NCBI GenBank assembly: GCA_964580815.1
Contig: CAZOLY010000153.1
Location: 1-8,251 of the forward strand
Direction: 5' to 3'
DNA length: 8,251 bases
Source of the DNA: G020354785 sp964580815
Lineage (GTDB): Bacteria > Bacteroidota > Bacteroidia > Bacteroidales > UBA10428
Shown here: one piece after another, positions 7,468 through 8,251 of the stretch
How the letters are laid out: each line of letters begins with the position of its first letter
How positions within the stretch are numbered: position 1 is the stretch's first letter
The notes under the pieces: generated by a model
The model's database searches: none
What the model saw: the letters and a program-made list of their open reading frames with translations, nothing else
Told to the model about the DNA's origin: nothing
Made by a program: the position numbers and the translations under genes

Positions 7468-7483
7468 TTTACAAAAATGTAAA
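7468..7483. repeat. Small palindrome upstream of the DUF1573 gene
   Basis: TTTACA and TGTAAA form a perfect 6-bp inverted repeat around AAAA. It ends 18 nt before the chosen start of the DUF1573 gene (minus strand), a place where an operator or a 5'-UTR hairpin could sit. In such AT-rich DNA it may also be chance. Confidence 0.35.
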
Positions 7484-7505
7484 ATTAATGTAATTAAAGA
7501 AAACA

Positions 7506-7611
7506 AAAATGAAAATTAACTAATTATTATAACAATGAATGGTGCATAATAAATATTTAAAATGAAAATTAACTAATTATTGTATCAATGAATTGTGTAC
7601 AATTAATATTT
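7506..7611. repeat. 53-bp imperfect tandem duplication upstream of valS
   Basis: Two adjacent copies, 7506-7558 and 7559-7611, each begin AAAATGAAAATTAACTAATT and end in ATTT. By direct alignment 47 of 53 positions agree, with no gaps. The six differences fall at copy positions 24, 27, 36, 40, 42 and 46. The repeat lies in the non-coding gap between the starts of the DUF1573 gene and valS, about 84 bp before the valS ATG. Each copy holds a short inverted repeat: TTATTAT/ATAATAA in copy 1 and ATTGTA/TACAAT in copy 2. No coding function is evident. Confidence 0.9.
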
Positions 7612-7695
7612 AATAAGTTTTATTTATGCTTATTTTTTAATTAATTTACGCAGCTATATTCCGAAACAACCAAGGTTTTATTGCATTAAAGAGTC

Positions 7696-8251
7696 ATGAT
7701 AAATATTCCAAGCAAGTACAATCCGGCAGAGGTAGAAGATAAGTGGTACAGCTTCTGGTTGAAAAACGGACTGTTCAGGTCGCAACCTGATGACAGGGAA
7801 CCTTATACTATTGTTATTCCTCCTCCCAATGTAACTGGTGTATTACATATGGGGCACATGTTAAATAACACGATACAGGATATACTCATAAGGAGGGCCA
7901 AAATGCTGAATAAAAATGCCCTGTGGGTGCCGGGGACCGATCATGCATCTATAGCAACTGAAGCCAGGGTAGTAGCCAAACTAAAAAGTGAGGGTATAGA
8001 AAAAAAAGACCTGACAAGGGAATCATTCGTAAAACACGCATGGGACTGGAAAAACAAGCACGGCGGAATTATTCTGGAACAGCTGAAAAAACTGGGTGCT
8101 GCATGCGACTGGGAAAGGACAAGGTTTACTATGGATGATGTCCTGTCAGAGAGCGTAATTCACGTTTTTGTCGATTTATATAATAAGGGTAAAATCTACC
8201 GCGGTGTGAGGATGGTCAACTGGGACCCGCAGGCAAAAACTGCGGTATCAG
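7696..8251 (+). CDS. valS: Valyl-tRNA synthetase, N-terminal part (runs off the window)
   Basis: Cytoplasmic class I aminoacyl-tRNA synthetase that charges tRNA-Val. The first 185 residues are visible without a stop, against roughly 870-950 for the full enzyme. The opening MINIPSKYNPAEVEDKWYSF is typical. The catalytic HIGH-type motif is present as PPPNVTGVLHMGHM, with His51 and His54, followed by WVPGTDHASIATEARV (about 77-92) and the segment NWDPQAKTAVS at the edge. The KMSKS motif and anticodon-binding domain lie outside the window. The ATG at 7696 is preceded by AAAGAG only 2 nt away, which is not a convincing ribosome site. The nearest gene upstream points the other way, so valS probably has its own promoter in the AT-rich gap. 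Confidence 0.97.
   Translation, partial: MINIPSKYNPAEVEDKWYSFWLKNGLFRSQPDDREPYTIVIPPPNVTGVLHMGHMLNNTIQDILIRRAKMLNKNALWVPGTDHASIATEARVVAKLKSEGIEKKDLTRESFVKHAWDWKNKHGGIILEQLKKLGAACDWERTRFTMDDVLSESVIHVFVDLYNKGKIYRGVRMVNWDPQAKTAVS

Noticed and set aside
7612..7638. AATAAG and CTTATT with a following T-run, resembling a terminator or attenuator before valS
   Set aside because: The stem is 6 bp with a single G-C pair and an 11-nt loop, too weak to call. Runs of T are common in this AT-rich gap.
1..8251. tRNA genes, CRISPR arrays, insertion sequences, phage or defence genes
   Set aside because: Reading both strands I found no cloverleaf with a GTTCGA-type arm, no spaced repeat array, no transposase or integrase motifs, and no defence-related domains.

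Overview
This window looks like a core-chromosome segment of a member of the Bacteroidota, probably class Bacteroidia. The evidence is the 3' end of a 23S rRNA and a 5S rRNA with Bacteroidota-like sequence, a Bacteroidota-type outer-membrane 'putative porin', a DUF1573 lipoprotein, an AT-rich composition, and the near absence of Shine-Dalgarno sequences ahead of the genes. I cannot resolve the genus by reading alone. I see no phage, plasmid, insertion-sequence, CRISPR or defence genes.

Layout from left to right. (1) Positions 1-294 are the tail of a ribosomal RNA operon: 23S 3' end, a short spacer with a small hairpin, 5S rRNA and a strong intrinsic terminator. (2) A plus-strand pair follows: a porin (377-2383) and a MltF-type lytic transglycosylase (2416-3828), 32 bp apart. 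(3) A minus-strand pair, read right to left, is a LolC/LolE-type FtsX-family permease (5740-4490) followed after 1 nt by a CoA-pyrophosphatase-like Nudix hydrolase (4488-3838). The two pairs converge on one short hairpin that contains or touches both stop codons and has a T-run on each strand. (4) A divergent, AT-rich gap of 91 bp separates the permease from a plus-strand NamZ (formerly DUF1343) exo-beta-N-acetylmuramidase (5832-7022). (5) A small minus-strand DUF1573 lipoprotein (7449-7030) converges on it with 7 bp between stop codons. (6) An AT-rich gap of 246 bp holds a 53-bp imperfect tandem duplication and a small palindrome. (7) The start of valyl-tRNA synthetase (7696 onward) runs off the window.

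Most of the protein genes belong to the cell envelope. The porin is an outer-membrane channel, MltF and NamZ cleave peptidoglycan glycan strands in different ways, the FtsX-type permease is of the class that extracts lipoproteins, and the DUF1573 protein is itself a predicted lipoprotein. They sit in at least three separate transcription units, so this is a neighbourhood theme and not a demonstrated pathway.

I did not find a convincing undescribed multi-gene system. The items most worth checking are the tandem repeat upstream of valS, which has one compensatory pair of changes between its copies, and the shared bidirectional terminator. The start-codon questions are also worth checking: a TTG start for the permease, a possible leaderless porin transcript, and over-extended frames for the porin and the DUF1573 gene.
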